Shown here: positions 25,780 through 35,903 of the stretch, piece after piece
Numbering within the stretch: the first letter of the stretch is position 1
Layout of the letters: every line of letters begins with the position of its first letter
DNA from: Rhodoferax ferrireducens
Lineage (GTDB): Bacteria; Pseudomonadota; Gammaproteobacteria; Burkholderiales; Burkholderiaceae_C
Assembly (NCBI GenBank): GCA_002083775.1
Contig: MTEI01000001.1
Coordinates: 62,001-126,000 of the forward strand
DNA length: 64,000 nucleotides
Reading direction: 5' to 3'
Program-made: the position numbers and the translations under genes
Notes under the pieces: generated by a model
Told to the model about the DNA's origin: nothing
Database searches by the model: none
Seen by the model: only the letters and a program-made list of their open reading frames with translations

Positions 25780-28700
25780 TTGAAAAACCTGCGCAACACT
25801 CCTTCACTGTGGTGGGCCAGCACCATGCTGGTGCTTGGGCTGGCGCTGACTGGCGTTCTCTGGCAGCAGGCCAAAACCGCAGCGACCGAGTCCATCCAGG
25901 CTGAACTCCAGCGTGAGGCCAACGACATCACCAGCACCATCGAGCGCAACCTGGATGCCAACGCGTTGATGCTGATGGGCTTTGAGGGGCTGTTTGGCGC
26001 CTCGGAGCGGGTGACGCACAGCGATTTCAGACGCTACTTTCAGGTGCTGAACTCCACCGCCCGCATGCCGGGTTTCGCCGGTGTGGCCTATGTGGAGCTG
26101 GTCAATGGGCAAGATATGCAGCGGCACCAGGCCCAGGTGCGCCGTGACGGCTTGCCAGGCTACCGTGTCAGCCCGGATGGCCAGCGCGACAGCTACACCC
26201 CCATCGTCTACATCGAGCCGCTGAATGACAGCAACCGCCGGGCTGTGGGCTTTGACATCAGCACCGTACCACCCGCGCAGGCTGCGATCGCCATGGCACG
26301 TGATACCGGCCGGCTGACCATGTCGAGCAAGCTCACGCTCAAGCAGGACGAGGGCAACGCCCAGCCCGGCTTTGTCATGTTTGTCCCGATTTACCAGCGT
26401 GATGCCCAGCCCGCCTCGCTGGCCGAGCGGCGGGCCAAGCTGGTGGGCTGGGTGGATGCGCCGTTTCGCATGGCCAGCCTGATTGAGCAGGTGTTGCCGC
26501 AGGGCCTGCGCGAGGTGGGCCTGTCGATTTACGACACCGCCGAGTTGACCAGCGCCAACCTGATGTTTGATGCCGATGGCCCCCACACCGGTGCACCCGC
26601 CGGTGCCATGCAGTTCACCCAGGCCTTGTTTTTTGGTGGCCGCCAGTGGCCGCTGGCTTACCAGGCCAAGCCCGGCTTTGGCGCGGCGGCCGTCCGGCAG
26701 CGTCCGACCTTTGTGGCCTTTACCGGCACGCTCGTGAGCCTGTTGCTGAGTGGGCTGGTGGCCTTGTTGTGGCGAGCCCAGCAGCGGCGCGAACAAGCCG
26801 TGCTGGGCCAGGCGGCCGAGTTGGAGCGCCAGGCGCGTGAAGCGCTGCGGGCGCAAAACGAGCACGCTTTGCAGGAAAGCCTGTCGGCCATGAACGAAGC
26901 CCAGCGCATTGGCCAGGTGGGCACCTACGTGACCGACATCCAGCGCGCCACCTGGCAATCGTCTGCAGTGCTGGACGAGATTCTTGGGCTGGTGCCCGGG
27001 TTTGAGAAAAGCATTGCCAGCTGGATCACCCTGGTTGCGCCCGAGCACCGGCAGCAGGCGCAGGACGCCTACCAGCGCGCGACGCAAGGCGAAGGCAAGC
27101 TCGATATCGATTTCCCCATCGTTCGCCCGCTGGACGGGCAAAGGCGCTGGATCAACGCGCGCGGCGATTTCTCGCATGACGCGCAAGGGCAGTCCTGGGT
27201 GCTTCGGGGGACGGTACGCGACATCACCCAGCGCAAGTCGGTCGAGCTGGAGCTGCAGAGTTACCGCGACGACCTGCAGGAACTGGTGCGCCAGCGCACG
27301 GCTGAGCTGCAAAACAGCCAGGCGCTGCTGAACGCCACCCTGAACGCCACGGCCGGGGGTCTTCTGGTGCTGAACCCGCAAGAGACCATCATGCTATGGA
27401 ACCAGCGCTTTGTGGAACTGTGGCACCTGCCCGCCGCGCTGGTGGCCCAGCCTGACATGGTGCCATGTCGCGCCCACATGCTGACCCAGGTGGTTGACCC
27501 ACAGGCCTTGCTGGCGTTGATGACGCGTTTGCGTGAAGATCCCTTTTCCAGTCACAAATCGGCTAGCGGGGTGATCCAGATGGCTGACGGGCGCGTGCTT
27601 CGGTGCAGTGTCCAGGCGCAAAAGGTGGAGCAGGCGACGGTGGGCTGGGTCTGGTCTTTCGTCGATATCACCGAATTCAAGCGCGCCGAACTCGCCGCCC
27701 GCCAAGCCAATCAGGCCAAATCCGAGTTTCTGGCCAACATGAGCCACGAAATCCGCACGCCCATGAACGGGGTGATTGGCATGGTTGACGTGCTGCAGCA
27801 AACCCCGCTGCTGCCGGAGCAAAAACACATGCTCGACACAGTGGCCAATTCCTCCCAGACGCTGCTGCACATCCTGAACGATATTCTGGATTACTCCAAG
27901 ATCGAGGCGGGCCAGCTGGCGGTGGAGCGCCTGGCGACACCGCTGCAGCCGGTGTGTGAGAGCGTGGTGCAACTGCTGCAAAACACGGCCAACGCTCGGG
28001 GTGTTGCCCTGTCGCTCACGCTGGCACCCGGGCTGCCCGCTGCCATCTACACCGATCCGACCCGGCTGCGCCAGGTGCTGCTTAACCTGATGGGCAATGC
28101 CATCAAGTTCACCCAGACTGGCCCTGGTCATGTGCCCAGCGTGGCGCTCAGTCTGGCACCGGGCGAGCTGCCCAACGGCCAACCTGGCCTGCTGCTCAAA
28201 GTGGCGGACAACGGCATTGGCATGAGCGAAGCGGTGGTGGCCAAGCTGTTTACCCCCTTTACCCAGGCCGATGCCAGCACCGCGCGCCAGTTCGGCGGCA
28301 CCGGGTTGGGCTTGTCCATCAGCCAGCGTCTGGTGGCGCTGATGGGTGGCCAGATCACGGCGCAAAGCAGGCTCGGTGAAGGCTCTGAGTTCACGGTGGC
28401 ACTGCCGCTGCAAGAGGCGCCCCCAGAGCCCGTCGCCCCCGAGCACCCGGAGCGCCGTGCCTGCCCGCGCCCGCCAGCGGCCAGCGTGGCGGCCGCGCAG
28501 GCCAACGGGCGACTGATTTTGTTGGCAGAAGACAATGAAACCAACCGCGACGTGATGCGCGAACAGCTGCGCCTGCTGGGTTATGCCGCCGAGATGGCGG
28601 TGGACGGTGTAGCGGCGCTGGCGCAATGGCGCTCCGGCCGTTTTGGCCTGCTGCTGACCGATTGCCACATGCCGGGTATGGACGGCTTTGCCCTGACCGC

Positions 28701-29313
28701 CGCCATTCGCGCCGAAGAAGCGCCGGGCCTGCGCCGCCCCATCATTGCCGTGACCGCCAACGCCATGCGCGGCGAGGTGCAAAACTGTCTGGCCTGCGGC
28801 ATGGACGATTACCTGAGCAAGCCCTTGCGCCTGCAGGAGCTGGGCCCGATGCTGGCCAAATGGCTGCCGCTGGCAAATGATGTGCCGTCTGGGCTGGCAG
28901 CGCAGCCACCCCAACGGGTCGCACCCGTGGCCACGGCCGCGCAGGACAGCGGCGTGCCGCAGCCACAGCCTCTGCCCATCTGGAACGCCGCGGCGCTTGG
29001 CCTGCTGGTGGGCGACAACCCGGGCTTGCATGAGCGCTTGTTGACCAAGTTCTTGACCAATGCCACCGGGCAGGTCAAGGTCATTGCGGAGGCGGCGCAG
29101 GCTGATGCGATGCATCAGGCTGCTCTGGTGGCGCACACCCTCAAGTCGTCTGCGCGGGCGGTGGGGGCGTTCAGCTTGGGCGAGGTGTGCGAGCAGCTGG
29201 AAACCGCTGGCCTGGCGGGTGACATGGCCACCTGGCAGGCGTTGGCCGCGCGGCTGGAAGACGTCTATGCCCCAACGCGCGAGGCTATTCTGGCGCGTGA
29301 TCAGCGGCTGTGA
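25780..29313 (+). CDS. CHASE-PAS hybrid sensor histidine kinase with receiver and HPt domains
   Basis: A 1177-residue kinase. In order: a first membrane segment (about 14-30), a periplasmic CHASE domain (about 70-240, [20 protein letters not shown]), a second membrane segment (about 308-330), two PAS-type regions (about 375-490 and 510-625), HisKA with His656 in [11 protein letters not shown], a HATPase ([19 protein letters not shown]), a receiver with Asp961 in [11 protein letters not shown], and an HPt with His1119 in [12 protein letters not shown]. It carries the full phosphorelay except an output. The TTG start at 25780 is tentative; ATG at 25822 would cut into the first helix. The signal is unknown. 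Confidence 0.9.
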   Translation: MKNLRNTPSLWWASTMLVLGLALTGVLWQQAKTAATESIQAELQREANDITSTIERNLDANALMLMGFEGLFGASERVTHSDFRRYFQVLNSTARMPGFAGVAYVELVNGQDMQRHQAQVRRDGLPGYRVSPDGQRDSYTPIVYIEPLNDSNRRAVGFDISTVPPAQAAIAMARDTGRLTMSSKLTLKQDEGNAQPGFVMFVPIYQRDAQPASLAERRAKLVGWVDAPFRMASLIEQVLPQGLREVGLSIYDTAELTSANLMFDADGPHTGAPAGAMQFTQALFFGGRQWPLAYQAKPGFGAAAVRQRPTFVAFTGTLVSLLLSGLVALLWRAQQRREQAVLGQAAELERQAREALRAQNEHALQESLSAMNEAQRIGQVGTYVTDIQRATWQSSAVLDEILGLVPGFEKSIASWITLVAPEHRQQAQDAYQRATQGEGKLDIDFPIVRPLDGQRRWINARGDFSHDAQGQSWVLRGTVRDITQRKSVELELQSYRDDLQELVRQRTAELQNSQALLNATLNATAGGLLVLNPQETIMLWNQRFVELWHLPAALVAQPDMVPCRAHMLTQVVDPQALLALMTRLREDPFSSHKSASGVIQMADGRVLRCSVQAQKVEQATVGWVWSFVDITEFKRAELAARQANQAKSEFLANMSHEIRTPMNGVIGMVDVLQQTPLLPEQKHMLDTVANSSQTLLHILNDILDYSKIEAGQLAVERLATPLQPVCESVVQLLQNTANARGVALSLTLAPGLPAAIYTDPTRLRQVLLNLMGNAIKFTQTGPGHVPSVALSLAPGELPNGQPGLLLKVADNGIGMSEAVVAKLFTPFTQADASTARQFGGTGLGLSISQRLVALMGGQITAQSRLGEGSEFTVALPLQEAPPEPVAPEHPERRACPRPPAASVAAAQANGRLILLAEDNETNRDVMREQLRLLGYAAEMAVDGVAALAQWRSGRFGLLLTDCHMPGMDGFALTAAIRAEEAPGLRRPIIAVTANAMRGEVQNCLACGMDDYLSKPLRLQELGPMLAKWLPLANDVPSGLAAQPPQRVAPVATAAQDSGVPQPQPLPIWNAAALGLLVGDNPGLHERLLTKFLTNATGQVKVIAEAAQADAMHQAALVAHTLKSSARAVGAFSLGEVCEQLETAGLAGDMATWQALAARLEDVYAPTREAILARDQRL

Positions 29314-29483
29314 GGGTTGGGGATTGGCTTGCGTTTAGGCATAAGTCACTTTGCACGTCAAGTTGAGTCTGAACCGGGTAGACACACAGGGGTTGCCAGC
29401 GATGGCGGTATCCCACGCTTGCACACCCTTGTGACCCATCATGGTGGTGGACGCGGGTCGGTGGAGCGCTCAGCGTCGCTGCA

Positions 29484-30035
29484 TCAAGTCGGATCCGCAG
29501 TTCCCCACAAGCGGGTCCCCGCTGCTTCCAGATGCGTCAGGTACACCCGCAGCTCAAACTCCAGCTGGTGGTAACGCGGTTCCATGTAGTTGCAAAGGCT
29601 GTAAAACGCCTTGTCGTGCGCGCGCTCTTTCAGGTGCGCCAACTCGTGCACGGTGATCATTTTCAAAAAGTCTTCCGGCACGTGTTTGAACAGGCTGGCC
29701 ACGCGGATTTCGCGTTTGGCCTTGAGCTTGTTGCCCTGCACACGCGCAATCGTGGTGTGCGTGCCCAGCGCGTGCTGAACGACTTGCAGCTTGTTGTCGA
29801 ACGACACTTTGGCCAGCGGCTCGGCGCTGCGCAGGTGCTCGGTTTTCAGCGCCTGCACGTAGTCGAACAACGCGCGGTCGGTGCGCACCGCATGGCCCTG
29901 CGGGTATTTGCGCAGCAGCCAATCGGCCACGCGGTCGTCCTGCAGCATCTGCTCGATCTGCGCCAGGGTGTCGGGCGGGTAACCTTGCAGGTAGCGCAGG
30001 GGTTTGGCGCTGCCTGCGTTTACTATGGTAGTCAT
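29484..30035 (-). CDS. YgjP-like zinc metallopeptidase (M48/DUF45 family)
   Basis: A 183-residue protein. The zinc motif HELAHLKERAHDKAFY (H-E-x-x-H, then a downstream His) and the tail YMEPRYHQLEFELR match the YgjP-like group of DUF45 metalloproteins, thought to be gluzincin proteases. No signal peptide is seen. It lies downstream of lysS on the same strand, with only a palindromic element between them. The start codon abuts that element. About 170 bases between it and the kinase gene hold nothing I can identify. Confidence 0.82.
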   Translation of the reverse strand: MTTIVNAGSAKPLRYLQGYPPDTLAQIEQMLQDDRVADWLLRKYPQGHAVRTDRALFDYVQALKTEHLRSAEPLAKVSFDNKLQVVQHALGTHTTIARVQGNKLKAKREIRVASLFKHVPEDFLKMITVHELAHLKERAHDKAFYSLCNYMEPRYHQLEFELRVYLTHLEAAGTRLWGTADPT

Positions 30036-30077
30036 AGCTGTTAGCCCTTTATCTATAAGGGCTAGAGGCCGATTTTT
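30031..30077 (+). repeat. Palindromic element filling the lysS-ygjP gap
   Basis: Forward-orientation copy: ATAGCTGTTAGCCCTTTATC, then TATAAGGGCTAGAGGCCGAT. It occupies the complete 43-base gap and overlaps the start codon of the downstream gene, so a transcript from lysS would carry this hairpin just before the next start. Confidence 0.85.
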
Positions 30078-30078
30078 C

Positions 30079-31650
30079 TTAAACTTCTCGGCGCAGGGCC
30101 GGGAACAAAATCACATCGCGGATGCTGCTGCTGTCGGTCAGCAGCATCATCAGGCGGTCCAGCCCCACGCCGCAGCCGCCGGTGGGTGGCATGCCGTATT
30201 CGAGGGCGCGGATGAAGTCGTGGTCGTAATACATGGCTTCATCGTCGCCGCTGTCTTTGGCGGCCACCTGGGCCTGGAAACGCGCGGCTTGTTCTTCGGC
30301 ATCGTTCAGCTCGCTGAAGCCATTGCCGAATTCGCGCCCGGTGATGTACAGCTCAAACCTCTCGGTCACTTCGGGGCGGCTGTCGTTGGCGCGCGCCAGC
30401 GGGCTGATTTCGGTCGGGTGCTCCATGATGAAGGTCGGCTGCCAGAGCTTTTCTTCCACGGTTTCCTCGAAATACAGCACCTGCAGGCTGGGCAGGCTGC
30501 GGGTGGAGATGTGGTGTTTGGCCTCGGTGATACCGAGTTTGGGCAACACGCTGCGCAACCACTCGGCGCTGTCCACCTTCAGGCCCGAGCCGTCGTCGAG
30601 CATCTGGCCGGCTTCGGTGTATTTGCAGATGGCCTCATGGATGGTCAGGCGTTCAAACGGTTGCGTCAGGTCGACCGGTTTGCCGGCGTAGCTGAGTTCC
30701 AGCGTGCCCAGGGCACGTTGTGCCGCATCGCGGATCAGCGCCTCGGTGAAGGTCATCAGATCCTGGTAATCCCAATACGCCGCGTAGAACTCCATCATGG
30801 TGAACTCGGGGTTGTGGCGCACGCTGATGCCTTCGTTGCGGAAACTGCGGTTGATCTCGAACACGCGATCAAAACCGCCGACGATCAGGCGTTTGAGGTA
30901 CAACTCGGGCGCGATGCGCAGGAACATCTGCTGGTCCAGCGCGTTGTGGTGCGTGGTGAAAGGTTTGGCATTGGCACCGCCCGGAATCGGGTGCAGCATC
31001 GGCGTTTCAACTTCCAGAAAGTCGTGCGCCACCATGAATTCACGGATGCCGCTCACCGCCTTGCTGCGCGCCACAAAGCGTTTGCGTGTGTCTTCGTCGG
31101 TCATCAGATCCACGTAGCGTTGGCGGTATTTGACCTCCTGGTCGGCCATGCCGTGGAACTTGTCGGGCATCGGGCGCAGGCTTTTGGTCAGCAGGCGGAT
31201 GGATGTGGCGTGGATGGAGAGTTCGCCAGTCTTGGTCTTGAACACCAGTCCTTCGGCGGCCACGATGTCGCCCAGGTCCCAGTGTTTGAACGCGCCATAC
31301 ACCTCTTCACCCACGTCGTCACGCTTGATGTAGACCTGCATTCGGCCAGTGCTGTCTTGCAAGGTGGCAAAACTGGCCTTGCCCATCACGCGCTTAAGCA
31401 TCATGCGGCCAGCGATTTTGGCTGTGGCGCCTTGCTCGATCAGTCCCTCGGGCGTTTGCCCGGCGTGGGCGGCAAACAGGTCGGCGGCGTGGTCGGCGGG
31501 TTTGAAGTCGTTCGGGAACGCCACGCCTTTGCCCTCGGCCTGAGCCTGGCGCAGGGCTTTGAGCTTCTCGCGCCGCTCGGCCATGAGCTGGTTCTCGTCC
31601 TGGGGGGTTGGGCTGGGTACGGCGGCAATGGGTTCAGACATGTGAGGCAA
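30079..31650 (-). CDS. lysS: Lysyl-tRNA synthetase, class II
   Basis: A 523-residue enzyme. The OB-fold anticodon-binding domain (about 70-190, [20 protein letters not shown]) precedes the class II core: motif 1 around [15 protein letters not shown], motif 2 in [20 protein letters not shown] and motif 3 in [11 protein letters not shown]. It charges tRNA-Lys. The N-terminus ([20 protein letters not shown]) is variable and an ATG three codons in is equally possible. It is transcribed leftward with the YgjP-like gene. Confidence 0.96.
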   Translation of the reverse strand: MPHMSEPIAAVPSPTPQDENQLMAERREKLKALRQAQAEGKGVAFPNDFKPADHAADLFAAHAGQTPEGLIEQGATAKIAGRMMLKRVMGKASFATLQDSTGRMQVYIKRDDVGEEVYGAFKHWDLGDIVAAEGLVFKTKTGELSIHATSIRLLTKSLRPMPDKFHGMADQEVKYRQRYVDLMTDEDTRKRFVARSKAVSGIREFMVAHDFLEVETPMLHPIPGGANAKPFTTHHNALDQQMFLRIAPELYLKRLIVGGFDRVFEINRSFRNEGISVRHNPEFTMMEFYAAYWDYQDLMTFTEALIRDAAQRALGTLELSYAGKPVDLTQPFERLTIHEAICKYTEAGQMLDDGSGLKVDSAEWLRSVLPKLGITEAKHHISTRSLPSLQVLYFEETVEEKLWQPTFIMEHPTEISPLARANDSRPEVTERFELYITGREFGNGFSELNDAEEQAARFQAQVAAKDSGDDEAMYYDHDFIRALEYGMPPTGGCGVGLDRLMMLLTDSSSIRDVILFPALRREV

Positions 31651-31827
31651 TCATGGGTGGCGAGCGGCTGCCGGGTGTGCCCGGCGTGTCATGGTGAACA
31701 CGCTTCTGGCAGGCGGCATGGGGGCAAAGCCCGCACGCGGGTTGGAGACTAGGCAAAGCCAAGTATTTTAAAGTGGCGCGCTGTCGCTATGATCTGGCGC
31801 ACCTGTCTTGTTCTTGGTTTTTGCCCC

Positions 31828-32394
31828 ATGCTGTACCAAATCGTTTCCCTGTTGCTTGAGGTTGTTGCCGGCTTTCTGAGTGGCGCCTGCCTGCTGCGCT
31901 TGTACATGCAGTACCAGCGTATCCCGATGTCAGCGCGCTCCGGCAACCCGCTGGGGCGTTTTGTGTTTGCGCTGACCGACTGGATTGTGTTGCCGCTGCG
32001 CAAAGTGATTCCGGCGATCGGTGCGCTGGACACCGCCAGCCTGGTGGCGGCTTTTCTGCTCCAGTTCGCCGAATTTGGCCTGCTTTGGCTGCTGGCAGGG
32101 GCTGCGGGCGGCTTCTTTTCAGTGCCGATCCTGGCGGTGTTTGGCCTGCTGCGCATGGCGATCTCGGCCATGACGGGCGCGGTGATCGTTTATGCGATTT
32201 TGTCGTGGGTGCAGACGCAGTCGGTGATGGCCGATGTGATCGAGCAGCTGGTGAGCCCCGCGCTGGTGCCGATTCGCCGCGTGTTGCCGCTGATCGGTGG
32301 CGTGGATCTGTCGCCGCTGGTGCTGCTGGTGATCCTGCAAATCGCCGCCATCGTGCTGGGCAATTTACAGGCCGCGGCGCTACTGGCTTTTTGA
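31828..32394 (+). CDS. yggT: YggT family membrane protein
   Basis: A 188-residue protein with two YGGT repeats. Hydrophobic stretches lie near 4-20, 55-80, 90-115 and 165-185, with FALTDWIVLPLRKVIP and LVSPALVPIRRVLPLIGG as the repeated signature. It is an inner-membrane protein of uncertain role. ATG at 31828 is preferred, since the upstream in-frame ATG at 31789 adds a poorly conserved segment. It converges on accD, and the gap is filled by two direct repeats. Confidence 0.88.
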   Translation: MLYQIVSLLLEVVAGFLSGACLLRLYMQYQRIPMSARSGNPLGRFVFALTDWIVLPLRKVIPAIGALDTASLVAAFLLQFAEFGLLWLLAGAAGGFFSVPILAVFGLLRMAISAMTGAVIVYAILSWVQTQSVMADVIEQLVSPALVPIRRVLPLIGGVDLSPLVLLVILQIAAIVLGNLQAAALLAF

Positions 32395-32400
32395 GACTTT

Positions 32401-32527
32401 GCGGGACAGACCAAGAGTGACAAGCAGTGCACTTTGCTCTGTCCCCAACTGATCGCCGGATGTCGGCTGTCCGCTTTGCGGGACAGACCAAGATTTGCGC
32501 AGCAAATTTGCTCTGTCCTCAACTGAT
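32401..32527. repeat. Two direct copies of a palindromic GGACAGA/TCTGTCC unit
   Basis: Unit 1 (32401-32453) and unit 2 (32479-32527) both begin GCGGGACAGACCAAGA and end GCTCTGTCC-CAACTGAT, with one base difference. Inside each unit GGACAGA pairs with TCTGTCC; unit 2 adds an inner palindrome TTTGCGCAGCAAAT. The last bases of unit 2 form part of the accD stop codon region. They lie between converging genes and could end transcription from both sides. Confidence 0.75.
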
Positions 32528-33399
32528 TAGGATACCGCGTCCGCGCTTTGCCGCGTCAGCATGGCCAGGGTATTGGCAATGGTGGCGCGCAGTTCGCGGC
32601 GGTCGCAAATCAGGTCCACCGCACCCTTGGTCTGCAGGAATTCGGCACGCTGAAAACCTTCAGGTAGCGTGACGCGCACGGTGGACTCAATCACCCGTGG
32701 CCCGGCAAAACCGATCAGCGCCTTGGGCTCGGCAATCACCACATCGCCCAAAAAGGCAAAACCCGCGCTCACACCGCCCATGGTCGGGTCGGTCAGCACG
32801 CTGATGAATGGCAGCCCCTTTTTGGCCAGGTGGGTGAGCGAGGCGTTGGTTTTGGCCATCTGCATCAGGCTCAGCAACCCCTCTTGCATGCGTGCGCCAC
32901 CGGTGGCGGTGAAGCAGACGAAGGGTACTTTTTGCTCGATGGCGGTGTGCACGCCGCGCACAAAACGCTCACCGACCACGCTGCCCATGCTGCCGCCCAT
33001 GAATTCAAACTCAAAACACGCTGCTACCAAACCAATGCCCAAAACGCTGCCGCCCATGACCACCAGCGCATCGGTCTCGCCGGTGCTCTCCATCGCCTCT
33101 TTCAGGCGCTCGGGGTATTTGCGGCTGTCCTTGAACTTGAGCGCGTCCACCGGCAGCACCTCTTGGCCAATTTCGTAGCGGCCTTCGTTGTCCAGAAACA
33201 CATTGAGGCGGGCGCGGGCACCAATGCGGTGGTGGTGGCCGCAGGTGGGGCAGACGTTCTGGTTTTGCTCCAGATCGGTCTTGTAGAGCACGGTGTCGCA
33301 GGCCGGGCATTTGATCCACAGGCCCTCGGGCACTGCGCGCCGGTCTTTGGGGTCGGTACGCTGGATTTTGGGGGGGAGCAGTTTTTCGAGCCAACTCAT
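32527..33399 (-). CDS. accD: Acetyl-CoA carboxylase carboxyltransferase subunit beta
   Basis: A 290-residue subunit. The zinc ribbon Cys31, Cys34, Cys50 and Cys53 (CPAC, CPTC) and the carboxyltransferase core ([31 protein letters not shown]) are present. With AccA it moves the carboxyl group from biotin to acetyl-CoA to give malonyl-CoA, the substrate of FabD. It lies downstream of trpA, as in many betaproteobacteria, with a REP-like element between them. Confidence 0.97.
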   Translation of the reverse strand: MSWLEKLLPPKIQRTDPKDRRAVPEGLWIKCPACDTVLYKTDLEQNQNVCPTCGHHHRIGARARLNVFLDNEGRYEIGQEVLPVDALKFKDSRKYPERLKEAMESTGETDALVVMGGSVLGIGLVAACFEFEFMGGSMGSVVGERFVRGVHTAIEQKVPFVCFTATGGARMQEGLLSLMQMAKTNASLTHLAKKGLPFISVLTDPTMGGVSAGFAFLGDVVIAEPKALIGFAGPRVIESTVRVTLPEGFQRAEFLQTKGAVDLICDRRELRATIANTLAMLTRQSADAVS

Positions 33400-33443
33400 A
33401 TCAATTTCTCCGTCAACGTGTGGGACGAGCTACATCCAAAAGA

Positions 33444-33514
33444 TGTCATGGTGGACTCGGTCCGCAATCCAGGACTTCTGGTGGCATGGATGCCGGATCA
33501 GGTCCGGCATGACA
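33444..33514. repeat. REP-like element between trpA and accD
   Basis: TGTCATGGTGGACTCGGTCC with GCAATCCAGG and then GGATGCCGGATCAGGTCCGG with CATGACA. The second hairpin (ATGCCGGA..TCCGGCAT) is intact and the first is decayed. It lies 12 bases after the trpA stop and 45 before accD. Confidence 0.65.
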
Positions 33515-33525
33515 AACAGCCAAGA

Positions 33526-34389
33526 TTATGAATCCAGCGCGTTACGAATCTCGCGCATAAAGGTTTGCGCTATGGCGGCCACCTGGTCGCGCGGCTGGCT
33601 GTCGATCAGCTGGATGATCTTGCTGCCAATCACCACCGCGTCGGCGGCCTCGCCAATGGCCTTGGCAGTAGCCGCGTCGCGGATGCCAAAACCCACACCC
33701 ACCGGCACGCGCACATGGGCGCGGATGCGCGGCAGCATGGCTTTGACGGCATCGGTATCGAGCGCGCCCGAACCCGTGACACCCTTGAGCGACACGTAAT
33801 ACACGTAGCCGCTGGCAATCTTCGCCACCTGCGCCATGCGCTCGTTGGTGGAGGTGGGGGCCAGCAAAAAGATCAGGTCCATGCCGTGCGTGGTGAGATC
33901 CAAGGCAAAGTCTTCGCACTCTTCGGGCGGGTAGTCGACGATCAACACGCCATCCACCCCGGCGGCGGCAGCGTCGCGCACAAACGGGCTGGCAGTAGGC
34001 GCGGCTGGCGCAGCGGCTTGCCGGTGGGTGGCCTGCACGGCCGGTGCACCATGTTTCTGGTTGTAGCGCTCCACCGGGTTGGCGTAGCCCATCAGCACCA
34101 CCGGGGTGGTCTGGTTCTGCGTGCGAAAAACGCGCACCATCTCCAGCACTTGGGCTAGGCCGATGCCAGCCGCGAGCGCTTTGTCGCCGGCCTTTTGGAT
34201 CACCGGACCATCTGCGCTGGGGTCGGAAAACGGCACGCCGAGCTCGATGACGTCAGCGCCACCGGCAACCATCGCGTGCATCAGCTCAGGTGTGACATCG
34301 GCATACGGAAAGCCAGCCGTGACAAAGGGGATCAGCGCCTTGCGGCCTTGCGCCTGGAGTTGGCTGAACGTGGCGGCGATGCGGCTCAT
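33526..34389 (-). CDS. trpA: Tryptophan synthase alpha chain
   Basis: A 287-residue TrpA. Catalytic Glu49 ([12 protein letters not shown]) and Asp60 (SADGPVIQ) are at the same numbers as in E. coli. It cleaves indole-3-glycerol phosphate and passes indole to TrpB. An Ala/Pro-rich insertion of about 20 residues ([20 protein letters not shown], about 112-131) follows YANPVERYN, in a loop that is short in most homologues. The start overlaps the trpB stop (ATGA). Confidence 0.95.
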   Translation of the reverse strand: MSRIAATFSQLQAQGRKALIPFVTAGFPYADVTPELMHAMVAGGADVIELGVPFSDPSADGPVIQKAGDKALAAGIGLAQVLEMVRVFRTQNQTTPVVLMGYANPVERYNQKHGAPAVQATHRQAAAPAAPTASPFVRDAAAAGVDGVLIVDYPPEECEDFALDLTTHGMDLIFLLAPTSTNERMAQVAKIASGYVYYVSLKGVTGSGALDTDAVKAMLPRIRAHVRVPVGVGFGIRDAATAKAIGEAADAVVIGSKIIQLIDSQPRDQVAAIAQTFMREIRNALDS

Positions 34390-35708
34390 TGGGAATCTCC
34401 TGAATTTGTAGTGACTTCCGCAATCTGGATAAGGGCTACAGGCTGTTTTGTGCCTCCTTTGACTGATTGGCCTTCACAACTGGGGCGGCAGAAGAAGTCT
34501 GCGCCTGACAAATCCGCCACGGTGCCGATGTCCTTGTCGCCGCGGCCAGACAGGTTCACCAGAATCGATTCATCGGGACGCATGGTCTTGGCCAATTTCA
34601 TCGCGTAGGCCAGTGCGTGGCTGGATTCCAGCGCCGGGATGATGCCTTCAGTACGGCACAGGTAGTGGAAGGCATCCAGCGCTTCTTTGTCGGTAATGCC
34701 CACGTATTCGGCGCGGCCAATGTCGTTCAAAAACGCATGCTCGGGGCCGACGCCAGGGTAATCCAGCCCGGCGCTGATGCTGTGGGTTTCGGTCACCTGG
34801 CCGTTGTCGTCCTGCAGCACGTAGGTGCGGTTGCCGTGCAACACGCCCGGGCTACCGCGCTGGATGGACGCCGAGTGTTTGCCGCTGTCCATGCCCGCGC
34901 CCGCGGCCTCCACGCCAATCAGGCGGGTGGCCTCGTACTCAATGTAAGGATAGAAGATGCCCATGGCGTTGCTGCCGCCGCCAACACAGGCCATCACCAC
35001 ATTGGGCTGGGTACTGCTGCAGCCCGCCGCCTGCAACATGTCGGGCATCTGCACCAGGCATTCCTGGCCGATCACGCTCTGAAAATCACGCACCATCATC
35101 GGGTACGGGTGCGGCCCGGCCACGGTGCCGATGATGTAGAACGTGTTATCGACATTGGCCACCCAGTCGCGCATGGCCTCATTCAAGGCGTCTTTGAGCG
35201 TCTTGCTGCCACTCTCCACCGGCACCACGGTGGCACCGAGCAACTTCATGCGGTAGACGTTGGGGCTTTGGCGTTTGACGTCTTCGCTACCCATATACAC
35301 AACGCATTCCAGCCCGTAACGGGCACAGATGGTGGCGGTGGCCACGCCGTGCTGGCCGGCGCCGGTTTCGGCGATCACGCGCGGTTTGCCCATGCGTTTG
35401 GCCAGCATCGCCTGGCCGATGGTGTTGTTGATCTTGTGTGCGCCGGTGTGGTTGAGGTCTTCGCGCTTCAAGAAAATTTGCGCACCACCCATTTCACGGC
35501 TCATGCGCGCGGCGTGGTACACGGGCGAGGGGCGGCCGACAAAATGCGCCAGCTCGGACTCAAATTCGGCGATGAAAGCCGGGTCAAACTGGTATTTGGC
35601 GTAAGCGTCTTTGAGCTCGTTGACCGCGTGGGTCAGCGTCTCAGAGATAAAACTGCCGCCGTACATGCCAAAGTGGCCGCGTGAGTCGGGTTGTTGGTAA
35701 TCAAACAT
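34386..35708 (-). CDS. trpB: Tryptophan synthase beta chain
   Basis: A 440-residue PLP enzyme with Lys92 in [10 protein letters not shown] and the phosphate-binding GGGSNAMG loop. It joins indole and serine to tryptophan in the TrpAB tunnel complex. The core ends near GADFFCRP (about 412). The last 28 residues (starting [10 protein letters not shown]) form a tail, longer than the roughly 400-residue family norm, and its [11 protein letters not shown] part is encoded by half of a palindromic element. The preceding gap holds another complete element. Confidence 0.95.
   Translation of the reverse strand: MFDYQQPDSRGHFGMYGGSFISETLTHAVNELKDAYAKYQFDPAFIAEFESELAHFVGRPSPVYHAARMSREMGGAQIFLKREDLNHTGAHKINNTIGQAMLAKRMGKPRVIAETGAGQHGVATATICARYGLECVVYMGSEDVKRQSPNVYRMKLLGATVVPVESGSKTLKDALNEAMRDWVANVDNTFYIIGTVAGPHPYPMMVRDFQSVIGQECLVQMPDMLQAAGCSSTQPNVVMACVGGGSNAMGIFYPYIEYEATRLIGVEAAGAGMDSGKHSASIQRGSPGVLHGNRTYVLQDDNGQVTETHSISAGLDYPGVGPEHAFLNDIGRAEYVGITDKEALDAFHYLCRTEGIIPALESSHALAYAMKLAKTMRPDESILVNLSGRGDKDIGTVADLSGADFFCRPSCEGQSVKGGTKQPVALIQIAEVTTNSGDSQ
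34421..34454 (+). repeat. Half palindromic element in the 3' end of trpB
   Basis: ATCTGGATAAGGGCTACAGG with CTGTTTTGTGCC. This equals the right half of the forward consensus (ATAAGGGCTAGAGGCC..TTTT) and overlaps the trpB coding tail, where it reads GCC-CTT on the gene strand, the same frame as the other reverse-relative copies. Confidence 0.55.
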
Positions 35709-35722
35709 GATGGTATGGTTTT

Positions 35723-35768
35723 AGTAGCTATCTGCCCTTTATGAATAAGGGCTAGAGGCATATTTCTT
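35723..35768 (+). repeat. Palindromic element upstream of trpB
   Basis: Forward-orientation copy: AGTAGCTATCTGCCCTTTAT, then GAATAAGGGCTAGAGGCATA. One arm base differs (TGCCC for AGCCC). It lies 15 bases before the trpB ATG within the trpF-trpB gap. Confidence 0.8.
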
Positions 35769-35791
35769 TAATAGTTTATCGGTAAAAAAAC

Positions 35792-35886
35792 TTGTCATGC
35801 CGGGCTTGACCCGGCATCCATGAATTCGGGTTCATGCATCCCCCCGGATCGGGGTCCGGGGCAGGCTCCTCAAGTCCGGGATGACC
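35792..35886. repeat. REP-like element between trpF and trpB
   Basis: TGTCATGCCGGGCTTGACCC with GGCATCCATGA is a strong hairpin. CCCGGATCGGGGTCCGGGGC and a decayed ..CAAGTCCGGGATGACC follow. The trpF stop on the reverse strand reads TGAACGTGAGAG, giving the same ACGTGA border seen after pdxJ and DUF3820. With the palindromic element it fills the 195-base gap. Confidence 0.7.
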
Positions 35887-35903
35887 GCTGGGGACTCTCA
35901 CGT

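Noticed and set aside
27394..29136. A 580-codon reverse frame opposite the hybrid kinase
   Set aside because: The kinase domains on the + strand are unambiguous and the reverse product has low-complexity Gln/His/Arg composition.
29314..29483. GC-rich gap after the kinase gene, checked for a tRNA or small RNA
   Set aside because: No cloverleaf, T-loop motif or terminator was found.
30004..31752. A 582-codon open frame on the + strand opposite lysS
   Set aside because: It is an antisense shadow of a clear lysS gene; the predicted product is His/Gly/Val-rich without domains, as expected from high-GC third positions.
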